Source: Candidatus Bipolaricaulota bacterium (GTDB lineage Bacteria; Bipolaricaulota; Bipolaricaulia; UBA7950; UBA9294). Taken from it: DNA of 24,108 bases. Below the pieces are notes generated by a model. It was not told the DNA's origin and ran no database searches. It worked only from the letters and a program-made list of their open reading frames with translations. The translations under genes and the position numbers were made by a program. This document shows positions 21,990-24,108 of the stretch, one piece after another. The DNA lies in NCBI GenBank assembly GCA_003979035.1, contig RXOA01000123.1, forward strand, positions 1 through 24,108, in the 5' to 3' direction. Every line of letters begins with the position of its first letter. Position 1 is the stretch's first letter.

Positions 21990-23240
21990 TCACGCCCGAA
22001 CCTTGCGCGTGCAACCTTCAGGATGGATGGTGACTGTCCCGTACCGTCCATCGTATCCGGGCTCGATCTCGACATCCCCATCTCGTACAGCCAGCACCGC
22101 CCTGGCGAGGTCGAATGACATCGCCCCGGCAAGCTGATCCTGTGTCGCCTCACGGAGCACGAACAGCTCCGGCCCGACCTCGGAGATCAGGGTTGCATAT
22201 GCGCGCTGCACACTCCGCGTTCCTACGCCAACGGCGAACACCTGGGAGAGGATTTGCTCGAGCGGAATCAGCATCGTGTAGGGAGCCGTCGAGATCGGAT
22301 TGTCCCGATCTTGGTTCCGACTCCTGTCTCGGTCCCGGTCCCGATCCGCGATCGCGTGGATGCGGTGCAGCACTCCCAACGTGAGCGGCTTCCCACACAC
22401 GGGGCAACGTCCGTCCGTGCTCATCGTCCGTTCGGGATCCCACGCAACGCCACATTGACGATGCCCATCGAAGTGGTACTTGCCTTGCTGAGGATGAAAT
22501 TCGATCGTCTCCGCAATCCGGCCAACATTTCGGCCGTAGAGCGCGTCAATCACCCCTGCATACGAGGCGATCGGAAGTTCGAGCACGGTAGCTTCTCGCC
22601 CAAGCTTCCCCGGAGAGTGGGCATCGGAGAACGAAACAAGCGAATAGCGGTCCAAAGATGAGACCGTGCGATTCATCGCCGGATCGCTCGAGAGCCCCGT
22701 TTCCAGAGCTCGAATCCTGTTCAGATGAGGTCCGAAGCAGGCCTCCAGCGAATCGAATCCCGACTTCGAACCAAACACCGAATACCAGGGAGTCCAAACA
22801 TGAGCCGGAATCACCTCAACCGTCGGCGCGACTCTCCAGATCGCGTCAAGCAGTTCAACGATGCTGACGCTGAGCATTGGACGGCCGTTCGATTCGAGTT
22901 TCCCGAACGGATCAAGCGCGCGAGCAACGGATTCCGCATCATCAAAGCTCTCCGCGAACAGAACCAGATGGACTCGGCGGCCCTTGCCCTCCTGTCGCCA
23001 CACGGCCGCCACTTCTGCGGAAAGCATGAACTTGATCCCGTGCGCTTGATAGAGGCCTTCCGGAGTTGGCGTGAGGGTGGAGCGGAGGTGTCTTAGCCAC
23101 TCGGGGTGCGTGAAATCGCCGGTCCCAAGGAGGTCGATCCCCTTCCATCGCGCCCATTGCGCCATCTCCGGCACAACCATCGCTCGGCTCGTGGCGAGAC
23201 TGAATCGGGAATGCAGATGGAGGTCACTGACAAGCCGCAT
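21990..23240 (-). CDS. Endonuclease Q family protein (EndoQ)
   Basis: 416 residues. A PHP-type catalytic domain has ligands D6/H8/H10 (DLHLH), D42/H45 (GTGDFTH), E76, H147 (PAHVWTPW) and D206/H208 (SFSDAHSP). A zinc-finger region follows with C263, C279 and C282 (CPVCGKPLTLG), then a C-terminal domain (PYTMLIPLEQILSQVF). This matches archaeal and bacterial EndoQ, which cuts 5' of uracil, hypoxanthine, xanthine or AP sites in DNA. A linker at 299-313 is a DR-rich low-complexity run. The start is ATG 23240, matching the family N terminus; it overlaps the upstream lipoprotein gene by 17 bases. Confidence 0.93.
   Translation of the reverse strand: MRLVSDLHLHSRFSLATSRAMVVPEMAQWARWKGIDLLGTGDFTHPEWLRHLRSTLTPTPEGLYQAHGIKFMLSAEVAAVWRQEGKGRRVHLVLFAESFDDAESVARALDPFGKLESNGRPMLSVSIVELLDAIWRVAPTVEVIPAHVWTPWYSVFGSKSGFDSLEACFGPHLNRIRALETGLSSDPAMNRTVSSLDRYSLVSFSDAHSPGKLGREATVLELPIASYAGVIDALYGRNVGRIAETIEFHPQQGKYHFDGHRQCGVAWDPERTMSTDGRCPVCGKPLTLGVLHRIHAIADRDRDRDRSRNQDRDNPISTAPYTMLIPLEQILSQVFAVGVGTRSVQRAYATLISEVGPELFVLREATQDQLAGAMSFDLARAVLAVRDGDVEIEPGYDGRYGTVTIHPEGCTRKVRA
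22302..22346 (-). repeat. DR-rich low-complexity repeat inside EndoQ
   Basis: A short imperfect tandem of the hexamer GACCGG/GACCGA encodes alternating Asp-Arg (residues 299-313) in the linker between the zinc finger and the C-terminal domain of EndoQ. Such a tract is prone to slippage in multiples of six bases and would lengthen or shorten the linker without breaking the frame. Confidence 0.7.
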
Positions 23241-23913
23241 CAGCCCTCGTTTCCGACTCGAACGGATCAAGCACGCAAGTCGTGGAAAATTGGGCGATTC
23301 CGACATCGGCGTAGAAGATCCACGGCGAGTACTCCTCGGCCTTGACTTCGAAGTAAGCCTGCTCTCCCGGCTCCAATCCGAGAATGATCGCCTCTCCCTG
23401 AGTGAAGCGGATTCCGGCGGTATCGTAGAATTTGGCTCGAACCACCACTTCGTCAAGCACCTCGTCATGCCGACTCTCGGCCACGCCGCTCACGCGAACG
23501 GGAAATCCCAATGTCAGCGACCATTCCCGTACAAATACCGGCTCATAAACCTCCATCGCAAGCGTGGCAATGCCTCGCTTGCCCCGCGAATCGATCACGG
23601 TCACGCGGACGTCGACGTCCCCCGCTTCCTCGTATTCGTGAACGACATCCCATCCGAACGGAGTGGTCGTGCTGCTCCCGTCACCAAAATCCCATTCGTA
23701 CGCGACAATCTCGGCAATCGTTCCATCCCATCGTGACGTCGGCGTGACATAGGCGAAGAAGCGAACCGTCAACAACCCCAGCTCGCCGGCGAAGCATCCT
23801 CGCAGAGCAACCACAGGAGGGTCCCCCCACCACGTACATCCGCTGAGCGCTGCCATAAGAGCGAGGATCCAGGCAGCCAACATCAGGGATCCGGCCCGGC
23901 CACGCTTGCCCAT
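23224..23913 (-). CDS. PKD-domain lipoprotein
   Basis: 229 residues. A lipoprotein signal peptide ends in the lipobox L-S-G-C with Cys26 as the lipidated residue. A PKD domain follows at about 65-120 (YEWDFGDGSS, VVHEYEEAGDVDVRVTVID). The C-terminal part (VVVRAKFYDTAGIRFTQGEAIILGLEPGEQAYFEV) looks like an FxLYD-type beta-sandwich, used in extracytoplasmic proteins. Its role is unknown; binding or scaffolding at the cell envelope is inferred. ATG 23913 abuts the stop of the upstream alkyltransferase-like gene (TAGATG), and its 3' end overlaps EndoQ by 17 bases. Confidence 0.85.
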   Translation of the reverse strand: MGKRGRAGSLMLAAWILALMAALSGCTWWGDPPVVALRGCFAGELGLLTVRFFAYVTPTSRWDGTIAEIVAYEWDFGDGSSTTTPFGWDVVHEYEEAGDVDVRVTVIDSRGKRGIATLAMEVYEPVFVREWSLTLGFPVRVSGVAESRHDEVLDEVVVRAKFYDTAGIRFTQGEAIILGLEPGEQAYFEVKAEEYSPWIFYADVGIAQFSTTCVLDPFESETRADAACQ

Positions 23914-24108
23914 CTACACCACATCCTCTAAGAGATCGAAGTCATCCCAGCCGAAGCGACGAAGATCGACCCGCCCGCGATCATCAATCGCCACTCCCTC
24001 CGCTGCAAGGCGTTCCCGTTGCTCGCTCCCCAGACTGGACATTCCCTTCGCGTTGACCACGCGGTGCCACGGAACGGCGCGGTCGCTACCATGCCGCCCT
24101 AGTGCGGC
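23914..24108 (-). CDS. Alkyltransferase-like (ATL/MGMT family) protein, 5' partial
   Basis: The last 64 codons are visible; the gene begins beyond the window end. The motif PWHRVVNAKG corresponds to the active-site PCHRV of O6-methylguanine methyltransferase, with Trp in place of the acceptor Cys. This marks an ATL protein, which binds O6-alkylguanine without repairing it and flags the lesion for nucleotide excision repair. The end (QRERLAAEGV...VDLRRFGWDD) fits the family. The following lipoprotein ATG touches its stop, so the two are probably co-translated. Confidence 0.85.
   Translation of the reverse strand, partial: AALGRHGSDRAVPWHRVVNAKGMSSLGSEQRERLAAEGVAIDDRGRVDLRRFGWDDFDLLEDVV

Overview
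The window is gene-dense bacterial DNA (high GC by eye, about 95% coding). It centres on a translation/transcription super-operon read on the minus strand. The order tRNA-Thr, tRNA-Tyr, tRNA-Thr, tuf, rpmG, tRNA-Trp, secE, nusG, rplK, rplA, rplJ, rplL, rpoB is bacterial and recalls the tufB/secE-nusG/rplKAJL-rpoB arrangement. Three things do not fit a textbook bacterium: NusG carries a roughly 180-residue insertion like that of Thermotoga NusG, an EndoQ-type endonuclease is present, and rpoC does not follow rpoB. An indolepyruvate oxidoreductase suggests an anaerobic, amino-acid-using lifestyle. I infer a deep-branching anaerobe of the Thermotogota/Bipolaricaulota kind, but the sequence alone does not settle the phylum.

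Layout. 2-1675 (+): 3' end of a large surface protein with cadherin-like repeats and a lamin-tail domain. 1746-10971 (-): the super-operon, closing with a Nudix hydrolase that overlaps the rpoB stop. A consensus-like promoter (11015-11043) overlaps the stop codon of the upstream gene, and a hairpin plus T-run (5588-5629) lies between rplL and rpoB. 11040-14037 (-): three overlapping genes, EF-G-2-like GTPase, CBS-pair protein and YjbQ. 14268-16519 (+): iorA-iorB, divergent from that operon. 16579-16896 (-): MazG-like pyrophosphohydrolase. 17025-19177 (+): two tandem secreted metallophosphatases and an MTH1187-type thiamine-binding protein. 19238-20902 (-): Na/Pi cotransporter fused to a PhoU-like domain. 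20972-21979 (+): adenosine deaminase. 21990-24108 (-): an alkyltransferase-like protein (5' end outside the window), a PKD lipoprotein and EndoQ, tightly packed.

How the genes work together. The central operon makes EF-Tu, four tRNAs, ribosomal proteins L33, L11, L1, L10 and L7/L12, the SecE translocon subunit, NusG and the RNA polymerase beta subunit. The peripheral genes cover redox metabolism of aromatic amino acids (IorAB), nucleotide sanitation and salvage (Nudix, MazG-like, Add), phosphate handling (Na/Pi carrier, phosphatases) and repair of alkylated or deaminated DNA (ATL, EndoQ).

I see no rRNA, CRISPR array, insertion sequence or prophage. The most notable observations are the separation of rpoB from rpoC, the enlarged NusG together with altered RpoB loop residues, the ATL-lipoprotein-EndoQ operon, and an IorA without its ferredoxin domain.
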